64,000 nt of DNA, taken from the NCBI GenBank assembly GCA_027485675.1, contig JAIXQP010000022.1:1-64000 (forward strand), written 5' to 3'. The first letter of the stretch is position 1; the number at the start of each line of letters is the position of its first letter. A program made the position numbers and the translations under genes. Shown piece after piece: positions 24,265-32,108 of the stretch. Below the pieces are notes generated by a model, which was not told the origin of the DNA, searched no databases, and saw only the letters and a list, made by a program, of their open reading frames with translations. This DNA is from Terriglobales bacterium. Its GTDB lineage: Bacteria; Acidobacteriota; Terriglobia; Bryobacterales; Bryobacteraceae.

Positions 24265-25583
24265 AACCCGTCAACCGCCGCGAATTCTTTTCGCTCAACG
24301 CCGGCATCGGCTGCGGCTGTGCGCTCCTGCCCCAGGCCACCCAAAACGATCCGAATCGTGGCGCCATGGGCCCGCTTGGCGCCGCCGACCTGTATCCTCT
24401 CGGCTCGAACTTCCGCATCACCAATATCAAGACCTTTGGCGTTACCCTGCCCACCCCAGAGCAGGCCGACCGCCCTTATGTGTTCGTGAAGATCGAAACC
24501 AACCAGGGCGTATACGGCTGGGGCGAAGGGACACTCGAAGGCAAAGCAGCCGCGACGATCCATTGCATTGAGGACTTCAAGGAGTTTCTGATTGGCGCCG
24601 ACCCGATGCCCGTCGAGCACCACTGGCAGTCCATGTACGTCCACAGCTTTTATCGCGCCGGGCCAGTCATTGGCTCCGCTATCGCTGCCATCGATCAGGC
24701 GCTGTGGGACATCCGCGGCAAGATCCTGAAACAGCCCGTTTATAAGCTGCTGGGCGGACCCTACGACCCGGCCGGCGTCCGCGGCTACTATCACGTTCGC
24801 GCCAATACCCCGGAACAGATGCGCGAGGTCCGCGCCAAGGCCAAGGAACTCGGCGTGACGGCGATCAAAGGCGGCATCCCCGGCTACTACGAATGGATCG
24901 AGACTCACGCCACGATCTCCCGCGCGGTCAAGCACGTCGAGACGCTGCGGGTGAACCTCGGCGAGGAGATCGACATCGGCATCGACTTCCATGCCAAAAC
25001 CTCCACCGCCGTCGCCAGCATCCTTTGCCGGGAGATGGAGCCGTTTAAGCTTCTGTTCATTGAAGAACCCTGCCCGCCGGAAAACGTGAAAGCGATGCAG
25101 CGGATCGCCCAGCGGACGAAAGTGCCGATTGCCACGGGAGAGCGTCTGGTGGCCAGCTACAACTGCCGCGAACTCGTCGAACTGGGCATCGTCGACATCA
25201 TTCAAACGGACATCAATCATTGCGGCGGCATTACGGCCCTGTGGAAAATCGGGGCCCTCTGCGACGCGTCCGGCGTCAAGGTGGCCCCCCACGCCTGCGA
25301 GGGTCCCATTGGTGGCATCGCCAGCATCCACGTTGATGCGGCCATGCCCAATTTCCTGGTACAGGAGATCTGCTCCGGGGTTGAACCTGGCGTCAAGGAG
25401 AAGATCTGGGAGGAGTGGTTCGGCTTCCCCGCCATGCGGATGGTGAACGGAAAGTACCCGTTACCCACTAAGCCGGGATTGGGTTTCGACCTCGACGAAA
25501 GACTGGTCGCCAAGTACAAGTTCGAGGGCACGAGACCTATGGCCCGCGTCTTCCATCGGGACGGCTCGGTCGCCGCCTGGTAG
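24261..25583 (+). CDS. Enolase-superfamily sugar-acid dehydratase, Tat-exported type
   Basis: Protein of 440 residues. N-terminus NRREFFSLNAGIGCGCALL is Tat-signal-like. Canonical enolase-superfamily catalytic elements follow: GIDFHAK (first metal Asp with His one turn on), FIEEPCPPEN (Glu), ATGERL (Glu) and the barrel-end VAPHACEGPIGG histidine. The FHA and HACEGP pattern is that of the D-galactonate/D-gluconate-type dehydratase group, which removes water from sugar acids to give 2-keto-3-deoxy acids. Export of such an enzyme is unusual but recurrent in acidobacteria and planctomycetes. Substrate not determinable here. Confidence 0.85.
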   Translation: MKPVNRREFFSLNAGIGCGCALLPQATQNDPNRGAMGPLGAADLYPLGSNFRITNIKTFGVTLPTPEQADRPYVFVKIETNQGVYGWGEGTLEGKAAATIHCIEDFKEFLIGADPMPVEHHWQSMYVHSFYRAGPVIGSAIAAIDQALWDIRGKILKQPVYKLLGGPYDPAGVRGYYHVRANTPEQMREVRAKAKELGVTAIKGGIPGYYEWIETHATISRAVKHVETLRVNLGEEIDIGIDFHAKTSTAVASILCREMEPFKLLFIEEPCPPENVKAMQRIAQRTKVPIATGERLVASYNCRELVELGIVDIIQTDINHCGGITALWKIGALCDASGVKVAPHACEGPIGGIASIHVDAAMPNFLVQEICSGVEPGVKEKIWEEWFGFPAMRMVNGKYPLPTKPGLGFDLDERLVAKYKFEGTRPMARVFHRDGSVAAW

Positions 25584-25728
25584 CCGAGATCACACGCTGA
25601 CTGGCGATGCCCTTCTCGCAGGCCATTTTCGAGTTCGGGAGCATCGCCAGATTTGCTTCGATCGGAGAGTTCGTTTGCGCGGGCTTCTTGTCGAGCAGAC
25701 ATCGTCCAAACGTGGCACCATACCCGTC

Positions 25729-26895
25729 ATGAGCCCAATGCAAAACGGCGGCGCTTGGCCGAACCTGCGCATCACCGGAGTGACCATCCATCTGCTGAAA
25801 ACGCCACTGAGCCGGCGGTTTGGGTGGTCCTTAAACTGGACTTCGACGCGGGCGGCGACGCTCGTTGAAGTCTCGACCAACGCCGGGCTGACCGGGTGGG
25901 GCGATGGGAACTGGGGCGGGCAGCGGTTGGTGGATCATCCAGAGTTGGTGATCGGCCGGAGCCCGTTCGAGGTAGAGGCCATCTTCGACGACCTGCGGCC
26001 CGCCGCCGGGCACCAGACCCGGCGGGGTGAGGCTACCGCCGGAGGGTTGGACCAGGCGTTCTGGGACCTGTGCGGGCAAGCCGTGGGGAAGCCGGTGTGC
26101 GATCTGCTGGGGCCGCGGCACCAGAGCCGGATTCAACCCTATCTCACCGCGCTCTACCGGCAGGACTGGCCCGATGTGGCCGAGGGCTTGGCGGAGGAGG
26201 CGCTCGCGTGGCGAGAGCGCGGCTGGCGGCGGATGAAGATGAAGATCGGCTATGACCCCGTCACCGACCTCCGCGCCGCGCGGGCCGTGCGGCGGGCCGT
26301 CGGCGACGAGGTGGGCCTGGGCGTCGACGCCAACTGCGCTTACGACGCCGGCACCGCTCTCGCGCTCGGGGCGCAGATGGAAGACCTGAACCTGATGTGG
26401 TGGGAGGAGCCGCTGCTGGCCGATGACCTCACCGGTTATGACCGGCTCAGAGCCGGGCTGCGGATTCCGATTGCCAGCGGCGAGACCATGAGCACCGACC
26501 GGCTGATCCTCGACTATATCCAGCCGCGGCGCGTAGACATTCTGCAGCCGGACCTCGACACGGTGGGCTTCACCGGCGGGCGGCGGATTTCGCAGTTGTG
26601 CTGGCTGAACCGGATGCGCCTGGTGCCGCACAACTGGGGCACCGCCGTAAGGACGGCAGCCACGCTGCACTGGCTGGCCGCGACGCCGCCGTTGACGCCG
26701 GCGCTCGAAGGGGCGGCGATGCTGTTCGAATTCGACCAGACGGAAAGTCCGTTCCGCGATGCCGTGGTGCGCGAGACGATCCAGCCCGAAACCGAAGGTG
26801 GGACCATGGCCGTCCCGGAGGGACCGGGACTGGGCATCACCGTGGAGCCGGAGGCCGTGGCCGCCTTTACCGAGCGGCGGATTGTGATTCGGTAG
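25729..26895 (+). CDS. Enolase-superfamily dehydratase/racemase (MR/MLE type)
   Basis: About 388 residues from ATG 25729 (MSPMQNGGAWPNLRI); an in-frame start at 25675 would add an unconserved leader. All active-site elements of the mandelate racemase group are present: KMKIG (KxK pair at the end of beta-2), GVDANCAYD (Asp), WWEEPL (Glu), ASGETM (Glu) and the barrel-end VPHNWG histidine. Likely acts on a sugar acid or racemises an alpha-hydroxy acid. It is about 150 bases after the previous dehydratase, and its 3' end overlaps the convergent MFS gene by 29 bases. Confidence 0.85.
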   Translation: MSPMQNGGAWPNLRITGVTIHLLKTPLSRRFGWSLNWTSTRAATLVEVSTNAGLTGWGDGNWGGQRLVDHPELVIGRSPFEVEAIFDDLRPAAGHQTRRGEATAGGLDQAFWDLCGQAVGKPVCDLLGPRHQSRIQPYLTALYRQDWPDVAEGLAEEALAWRERGWRRMKMKIGYDPVTDLRAARAVRRAVGDEVGLGVDANCAYDAGTALALGAQMEDLNLMWWEEPLLADDLTGYDRLRAGLRIPIASGETMSTDRLILDYIQPRRVDILQPDLDTVGFTGGRRISQLCWLNRMRLVPHNWGTAVRTAATLHWLAATPPLTPALEGAAMLFEFDQTESPFRDAVVRETIQPETEGGTMAVPEGPGLGITVEPEAVAAFTERRIVIR

Positions 26896-28090
26896 GCCGG
26901 ATCAGCAGCACGAGGACAATCGAGAGGAGAGCGACGCTGGCGAAGACGCCGAAGATGGCGAGCAGCGGCATCCGCAGATCGCGCAGCGCGCCGAAACCCC
27001 AATCGGCAAAGCCGCCGCAACTGATGCTGACCAAGTTCATCAGGCCGTAGCCGGTGGCGCGGACCTCGGGCCTTGTGATCTGACAAAGGATGGGCATATT
27101 GTTCGAATCAAAGAAGCCCCAGCCGAGGCCGAAGAGGATGAGGAAAGCCACGGCGACGCCGAGTTGGCCGGTGCTGGGCGAATAGCCGACGCCCATCATG
27201 GCGATGACGATGAGGCCCATGCCGAGGGCGCTCGTATAGATGCGGCCGCGGTCCGTGCGCTTCATCCATGCATCGGCGAGCCAGCCGCCCACGAAGGCGG
27301 CGACGATGGCCGCCACCATCCAATAGAGCGTCGCGGAGACGCCGGCCTTGCCCTGGCCGATGCCGAACTCGGTTTTGAGAATGGCGGGCATCCAGTCGCG
27401 GACGATCCAGCCGGCCATGGCGGGGAGGGTGAAGTAGAGAACGAGGAGAAGGAAAGAACGGTTCGAGAGCAGTTCGCGGAGCGTGCCCTGGGGCGAGGCC
27501 GAGCGGGCTTCGACGCGGGGGGCGTTGCGCACCGTAAGGAACAGCGGGACGGCATAGAGCATGCCGATGAGGCCGCAGAGTTCAAACATGCCGCGCCAGC
27601 CGAAGTCCGGGTTGTCGGCGGCGTAGCCGGAGAAGCCGCCGATGATGACGCCGACGTAGATGCCCATCTGGTGCATGCCGACGGCACGGGAGCGGGTTTC
27701 GCCCTGATGGTAATCCGCAATGAGCGCGAGGGCGGCGGGAATGTAGAAGGCCTCGCTGATGCCCATGATGGCGCGGGTGAGGAGGAGTTGATCGAAGCTC
27801 GTGACCTGGCCGGTGGCCCAGGTGATGGCCGACCAGGCGAGCAGGCTGCCGGCGATGACGTGGCGGCGGCTGAAGCGGTCCGCGAGATAGCCGCCGATGG
27901 GGCTGAGGAGCGCGTAGGTCCATTTGAAGAGCGCGAGGATTTTGCCCCAATTGGCGTCGGAGCCGATGTCGGGGATATCGGTCATCAAGGAGAACTTCAT
28001 GGCCGCGAGCATCTGGCGGTCCAGATAGTTCAGGAGCGCCACAGGGACGAGGAGGGCGACGACGAACCACGCGTAGTGGCGAGCAAACAT
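26867..28090 (-). CDS. MFS transporter, anion:cation symporter (ExuT-like)
   Basis: Protein of 407 residues with about 12 hydrophobic segments. The first loop has the family signature NYLDRQMLAAM followed by helix 2, and the MFS motif GGYLADRFSRRHVIAG is intact; a second half-motif is GGWLADAWMKR. Typical of the ACS family that imports hexuronates, galactonate or other organic anions in symport with protons or sodium. Its place beside three sugar-acid enolase-family genes supports that. Divergent from the enoyl-CoA hydratase gene. Confidence 0.87.
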   Translation of the reverse strand: MFARHYAWFVVALLVPVALLNYLDRQMLAAMKFSLMTDIPDIGSDANWGKILALFKWTYALLSPIGGYLADRFSRRHVIAGSLLAWSAITWATGQVTSFDQLLLTRAIMGISEAFYIPAALALIADYHQGETRSRAVGMHQMGIYVGVIIGGFSGYAADNPDFGWRGMFELCGLIGMLYAVPLFLTVRNAPRVEARSASPQGTLRELLSNRSFLLLVLYFTLPAMAGWIVRDWMPAILKTEFGIGQGKAGVSATLYWMVAAIVAAFVGGWLADAWMKRTDRGRIYTSALGMGLIVIAMMGVGYSPSTGQLGVAVAFLILFGLGWGFFDSNNMPILCQITRPEVRATGYGLMNLVSISCGGFADWGFGALRDLRMPLLAIFGVFASVALLSIVLVLLIRPTESQSAAR

Positions 28091-28125
28091 AAGGCGCTAT
28101 GGTAGCACCCCGAAGCTGGCCGACA

Positions 28126-28926
28126 ATGATCGGTATGACCTACGAGTTTCTGACGTTGGCCACGGATGGGCCCGTGGCGGTGGTGACGCTGAACCGGCCG
28201 CAGCGGCGGAACGCGCTTTCGCTGGGATTGATGCGGGAGTTGTTGGCTTGCCTCGACGAGGTGGCGGCGCGGCCGCGGGAGATCCGGGCCGTGGTGCTGG
28301 CGGCGGCGGGCGAGGTGTTCTCTTCGGGGCACGACTTGAAGGAGATGATGGGGCGGGACGAGGCGGAGTACCGGGAGTTGTTCGCGGTATGCAGCGCGTT
28401 GATGCAGCGGGTGCAGTCGATTCCCCAGCCGGTGATTGCGGCGGTGCAGGGGCTGGCGACCGCGGCGGGGTGCCAGTTGGTCTGTTCGTGCGATCTGGCG
28501 GTGGCGAGTGAGCGGGCGGGGTTTGCGACGCCGGGGGTGAAGATCGGACTGTTTTGTTCGACGCCGATGGTGGCGTTGACGCGGGCGGTGGGGCGGAAGC
28601 GGGCGATGGAGATGTTGCTCACCGGGCGCGTGGTGGACGCGGCGACGGCGGCCGAGTGGGGCATGGTGAACCGGGTGGTAGCGCACGAGGCGGTGCTGGC
28701 GGAGGCGATGGCGCTGGCCCGGCAGGTGGCTTCCGCGAGTGCGGCGACGGTGGGCGTGGGGAAGCAGGCTTTTTATGCGCAGATCGATTTGGGGCAGGCC
28801 GCCGCTTACGAGTACGCCAGCGAGGTGATGACGCAGAACGCGCGGGCGGCCGATGCGCAGGAGGGGATTAGCGCGTTTCTCGAGAAGCGGCCGGCGTGTT
28901 GGGCTGGTCAGGAAGTTGGTTCCTGA
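28126..28926 (+). CDS. Enoyl-CoA hydratase/isomerase (ECHDC3-like)
   Basis: About 266 residues from ATG 28126 (MIGMTYEF; ATG 28135 is equally possible). Crotonase fold with oxyanion-hole segments VFSSGHDLKEM (residues near 70) and GLATAAGCQLVCSCDLAVAS (near 115). Hydrates or isomerises an acyl-CoA; the acidic residues that define true hydratases are not clearly present, as in the ECHDC3 group, so the reaction is open. The last 60 residues (VASASAATVGVGKQAFYAQI to the stop) are the unit that is repeated downstream in a decaying tandem array. Confidence 0.85.
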   Translation: MIGMTYEFLTLATDGPVAVVTLNRPQRRNALSLGLMRELLACLDEVAARPREIRAVVLAAAGEVFSSGHDLKEMMGRDEAEYRELFAVCSALMQRVQSIPQPVIAAVQGLATAAGCQLVCSCDLAVASERAGFATPGVKIGLFCSTPMVALTRAVGRKRAMEMLLTGRVVDAATAAEWGMVNRVVAHEAVLAEAMALARQVASASAATVGVGKQAFYAQIDLGQAAAYEYASEVMTQNARAADAQEGISAFLEKRPACWAGQEVGS

Positions 28927-29703
28927 GGGCCTGTCGTTCGTGCCTGGGGGTGGTGGAGCTGGCTCGGTTGGTGGCCTCCGCGAGTGCGGCGAGCTTGAGC
29001 GTGGGTAGGCGGGCTTTCTCAGCGCAGATCGATTGGGGGCAGGCCGCCGCTTCCGAGTACGCCATGGCGACGATGGGGGCGGCCGATGCGCAGGATTGGG
29101 GTGGGCAGGGAGTTGGTTCCTGAGGGCCCGGTCGTTCGTGCCTGGCGGTGATGGAGCTGGCTCGGCTGGTGACCTCCGCGAGTGCGGCGACCTTGAGCGT
29201 GGGTAAGCGGGCTTTCTCTGGGCAGATCGATTGGGGGCAGGCCGCCGCTTCCGAGTTCGCCATGGCGACGATGCGGGCGGCCGATGCGCAGGGTTGGGGT
29301 GGGCAGGGAGTTGGTTCGTGAGGGCCTGTCGTTCGTGCCTGGCGGTGGTGGAACTGGCTCGGCTGGTGGCTTGCGCGAGTGCGGCGAGCTTGAGCGTAGG
29401 TAAGCGGGCTTTCTCAGCGCAGATCGATTGGGGGCAGGCCGCCGCTGACGAGTACGCCATGGCGATGATGACGCAGACCGCGCGGGCGGCCGGCGTGTTT
29501 GGCTGGTCAGAGAGTTGGTTCGTGAGGGCCTGTCGTTCGTGCCCGGCGGTGAGCGGCTGGGCGGCCTGGGACAGGCCGCCGCTTCCGAGTACGCCAGCGA
29601 GGGGATGACGCCGAACACGCGGGTAGCCGATGCAGTGCAGGGGATTAGCGCGCTTCTTGAGAAGCGGCCGGCGCGTTGGGTTGGGCAGGAAGTTGGCTCC
29701 TGA
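28720..29703. repeat. Tandem amplification of a convergent gene junction
   Basis: Five copies of a 178-204 base unit. Each has the 3' end of the enoyl-CoA hydratase gene (from about GCTTCCGCGAGTGCGGCGA to AGTTGGTTCCTGA) joined to the minus-strand 3' end of the M56 gene (GAGGGCCTGTCGTTCGTGCC). The AGTTGG mark recurs at 28914, 29111, 29309, 29513 and 29691. The first copy is the real hydratase end; the fifth overlaps the real M56 end; the middle three have lost segments such as the one encoding GISAFLEKRPA. No independent gene is credible inside the array. Mechanism (replication slippage or unequal exchange) is inference. Confidence 0.85.
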
Positions 29704-31669
29704 GGGCCTCCCGTTCGTGCTCCGCGGTGAGTTGCTGGGCGGCCTGGGCGATGGCGTTGACGGTCTCCGGGCTCAGGGCGGGACGGCGGAGGAGTGCTTC
29801 GAGAACTTCGCGGCGTTCGCGATCGGAGGAGATCGTGTGAACGGCGGCGAAGAAGGCCTCGCGAACGGGTGGCACGTCGCGGTAGAGCGTGGCGGCATGC
29901 TGGAGGACGCGGGCCTTTTCGTGGTCCGAGTTGATCGCGGGGACGACGGTGAGCAGGGCGGATTGCGACTCGCCGGAGGAGGTAAGCGCGGCGAGGAGAA
30001 TCTCGGCGCGGTCATGGTCCGAATCGATGCGGGCCACGGAGCTCGCGAAGCGGGGCAGCGCCACAAGCGGCAGTTCGGGGGCCAGGGCGGTGAGCAGTTC
30101 GCGGCGTTCGCGATCGGCGGGGATCGTATCAATCACGGAGAGCACCGGGCCGTCGTAGCCGCGGAAGCGGGGCGCAGTGTTGACGAGGAAGGTGCTCTTT
30201 TCGTGGTCCGAAGAGATCTCGGCGGCGGCGCGGAGGGTGCGGCGCAGGAGTTCTTCGGTGGGGGGAACCTTCACCAGGAGCTCTTCGAGATAGAGCCGCT
30301 TGGTGTGATCGTTGGTGACGGTGCGGATTTCGCGGAGGGCGCTTTCGGGGCCTCCGGCGGCGAGCCAGCGGCTGAGACGCTCCGAGACGTTGATCGGTTC
30401 GTTCCGTAACCAGGTGGACAACTCGCGGGCGAGAAAGCGTTGGGCCGCCTGGTCATAGGGCTGGCGGACGCCGCCCGCGGAATAGAGGCGGGTGATCTCG
30501 CCGTTTGGCTGCGACTCGATTTCGAGTTGCCGGGGCGCCCGGCGGTCGCCGGCCACGAGGATGAGCTTCGAGCCGGGCGGCATGTGGGCGATGTCCTGGT
30601 CGTCCGCAGTGAACTCCACGTCGCCGCGCAGCTTGAACTCCCGGCGGGTCTGCCCATCGTCAACAACATGGCGACGGTGGTAATTGCCGAAGCCGAACAG
30701 GTAGCTGTACGGGGTGGACTGGGCGACGGCGAAGAGCAGGAGCAGCCCGGCGCCGAGGACGAGCGGATGGGAGGCGGAAGGGATGCGGTTGCGGGCGGAA
30801 TCGAGCATGGCCTCAAGACGAACGAAGATCTCTTTGCGGCGGCCGGCGCCGGCGGCGAGGAGGGGGGCGCGATCGGGCAGGGAGAGTTCAGCGACGCGGG
30901 CGAGGGCATCGGCGTAGGGCTTGGTGCAGCCAGAACGGGCGATGACCCAATCGTCGCAAGCCATTTCGCGTTCGCGGTCCAACTGGCGGCCGATGCAGTA
31001 GACGGCGGGGTGGAAGGCGAAGAGCGCGCGGACCAGCCGTTCGCCGAGGGTGGCCCAATCGTCACCGCGAGCGAGGTGGGCGGATTCGTGGAGGAGCACC
31101 TGCTCCAACTGCGCGGGCGTCAGATCGCGGACGATGGCTTCCGGCAGGAGAATGGCGGGGTGGCGATAGCCGACGGCCATGGGCATGGAGATGCGCGAGG
31201 AGAGGCGGACCGCAACCTGGCGAGCAAGCAGGATGGGGGGCACGAGCTCCGCGGGTTGGCTCTTCCGTTTCCAGCGGCGCAGGACGAGGTAGGCGACGGC
31301 GAGACGGAAAAGTTGGAAGGCGGCGAGGAGAACGGCGGTGGCGAGCAGGGCTTCGGCGGGTTCTTCGGACGGGAGTTCGACGAGCGGGCGGGCGGGGGTA
31401 GGCAGGGCGGCGGCGAAGTCGATGGCAGGCGCCGCGGAAGCGGGCGGAGCGGCGGCGGGAACCGGCGGGGCGGAATCAAACCACCTATGCAGGGGGAGCT
31501 GGCGCAGGGCGGGCAGGAGGAGGACGACGGCGAGGGTCACCTGCCAGATGGCGAGGCGGGTGGCGGCGCTCCAACGGGTTTGGCGGCGGAGGACGAGCCA
31601 CACGGCGAGGGTGAGCAGGCTGCCTTGCCAGAGAGAGTTGAGCAGAGCGCCCGAGAGTGTTTCGGTCAT
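29645..31669 (-). CDS. M56 (BlaR1/MecR1-like) metallopeptidase with C-terminal repeats
   Basis: Protein of 674 residues. Membrane helices at the N-terminus and around 107-131 flank a Pro/Ala linker; the zinc protease motif is HESAH at 194-198 with the downstream ligand in REREMACDD near 235. A further helix lies near 305. In place of the penicillin-sensing domain of BlaR1, residues about 446-660 hold six or seven helical repeats with SDHEK/SDRER cores (TNDHTKRLY, SSDHEKSTF, ADRERREL, DSDHDRAEI, NSDHEKARV, SSDRERREV, TAEHEREAL). Presumably a membrane sensor that cleaves the BlaI-like repressor encoded just upstream, with a four-base overlap between the genes. Confidence 0.87.
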   Translation of the reverse strand: MTETLSGALLNSLWQGSLLTLAVWLVLRRQTRWSAATRLAIWQVTLAVVLLLPALRQLPLHRWFDSAPPVPAAAPPASAAPAIDFAAALPTPARPLVELPSEEPAEALLATAVLLAAFQLFRLAVAYLVLRRWKRKSQPAELVPPILLARQVAVRLSSRISMPMAVGYRHPAILLPEAIVRDLTPAQLEQVLLHESAHLARGDDWATLGERLVRALFAFHPAVYCIGRQLDREREMACDDWVIARSGCTKPYADALARVAELSLPDRAPLLAAGAGRRKEIFVRLEAMLDSARNRIPSASHPLVLGAGLLLLFAVAQSTPYSYLFGFGNYHRRHVVDDGQTRREFKLRGDVEFTADDQDIAHMPPGSKLILVAGDRRAPRQLEIESQPNGEITRLYSAGGVRQPYDQAAQRFLARELSTWLRNEPINVSERLSRWLAAGGPESALREIRTVTNDHTKRLYLEELLVKVPPTEELLRRTLRAAAEISSDHEKSTFLVNTAPRFRGYDGPVLSVIDTIPADRERRELLTALAPELPLVALPRFASSVARIDSDHDRAEILLAALTSSGESQSALLTVVPAINSDHEKARVLQHAATLYRDVPPVREAFFAAVHTISSDRERREVLEALLRRPALSPETVNAIAQAAQQLTAEHEREALRSQLPAQPNAPAASQEAR

Positions 31670-32043
31670 TTGGCCTCCTCGACCAGCTTGCGCAGGCGTT
31701 TGAGTTGGGCGGGGGTCAGTTGTTCCGATTGCAGGAGATTGCTGACGAGTTGTTCGGCGGAGTTTTCAAAGAAGCGGCTGAGAACGTGGCGGAGGGCGGA
31801 CTGGCGGGCCTGTTCGCGGGGTACGCGGGGCTTATAGAGAAAGGCCCGGCCATCCTTTTCATGGTCGAGGTAGCCCTTCTCTTCGAGAATGCGAAGGGTG
31901 GTGAGGACGGTGTTGTAGGCGAGGGGCGGGTCGGCGGGCAGGGCGTCGAGAACGTCCTTGACCGTGGCGGGGCCACGGTCCCAGAGGACGTTCATCAAGC
32001 GAAGCTCGGATTCGGTAAGGGTGGGGGATTCTTTGCGGGCCAT
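31666..32043 (-). CDS. BlaI/MecI/CopY-family repressor
   Basis: Protein of 125 residues. N-terminal winged helix-turn-helix (TESELRLMNVLWDRGPATVKD, LAYNTVLTTLRILEEKGYL) and a C-terminal dimerisation part (ALRHVLSRFFENSAEQLVSNLL). It would bind the two operator-like repeats just upstream and be inactivated by proteolysis through the cotranscribed M56 protein. Start is ATG 32043; the four-base overlap with the peptidase gene is the usual arrangement. No beta-lactamase gene is adjacent, so the regulon is likely its own operon or a remote gene. Confidence 0.92.
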   Translation of the reverse strand: MARKESPTLTESELRLMNVLWDRGPATVKDVLDALPADPPLAYNTVLTTLRILEEKGYLDHEKDGRAFLYKPRVPREQARQSALRHVLSRFFENSAEQLVSNLLQSEQLTPAQLKRLRKLVEEAK

Positions 32044-32048
32044 GAACT

Positions 32049-32099
32049 CTTAAAGAATTAGTAGCATGGCCGCAAAGGGGCGTCAACTAAAGAATTAGT
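32049..32099 (-). promoter_or_regulatory. Twin operator-like repeats upstream of blaI
   Basis: ACTAA-AGAA-TTAGT (32086-32099, inverted repeat) and the near copy CTTAAAGAATTAGT (32049-32062), centres 37 bases apart, immediately upstream of the repressor start in an AT-rich island. Likely autoregulatory BlaI-type sites and part of the promoter. Confidence 0.6.
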
Positions 32100-32108
32100 T
32101 TTTTATTT

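Noticed and set aside
28030-29460. Minus-strand repetitive 476-codon frame suggesting a surface repeat protein
   Set aside because: It is the reverse reading of the hydratase gene and its tandem junction copies; the repeats come from the DNA duplication, not from a protein.
28720-29703. CRISPR array
   Set aside because: Unit is 178-204 bases of coding-derived DNA with no short palindromic repeat, no unique spacers and no cas genes.
29645-32043. Classical beta-lactam resistance switch (BlaR1/BlaI/BlaZ)
   Set aside because: The M56 protein has no penicillin-binding domain and no beta-lactamase gene is linked, so only the regulatory logic is shared.
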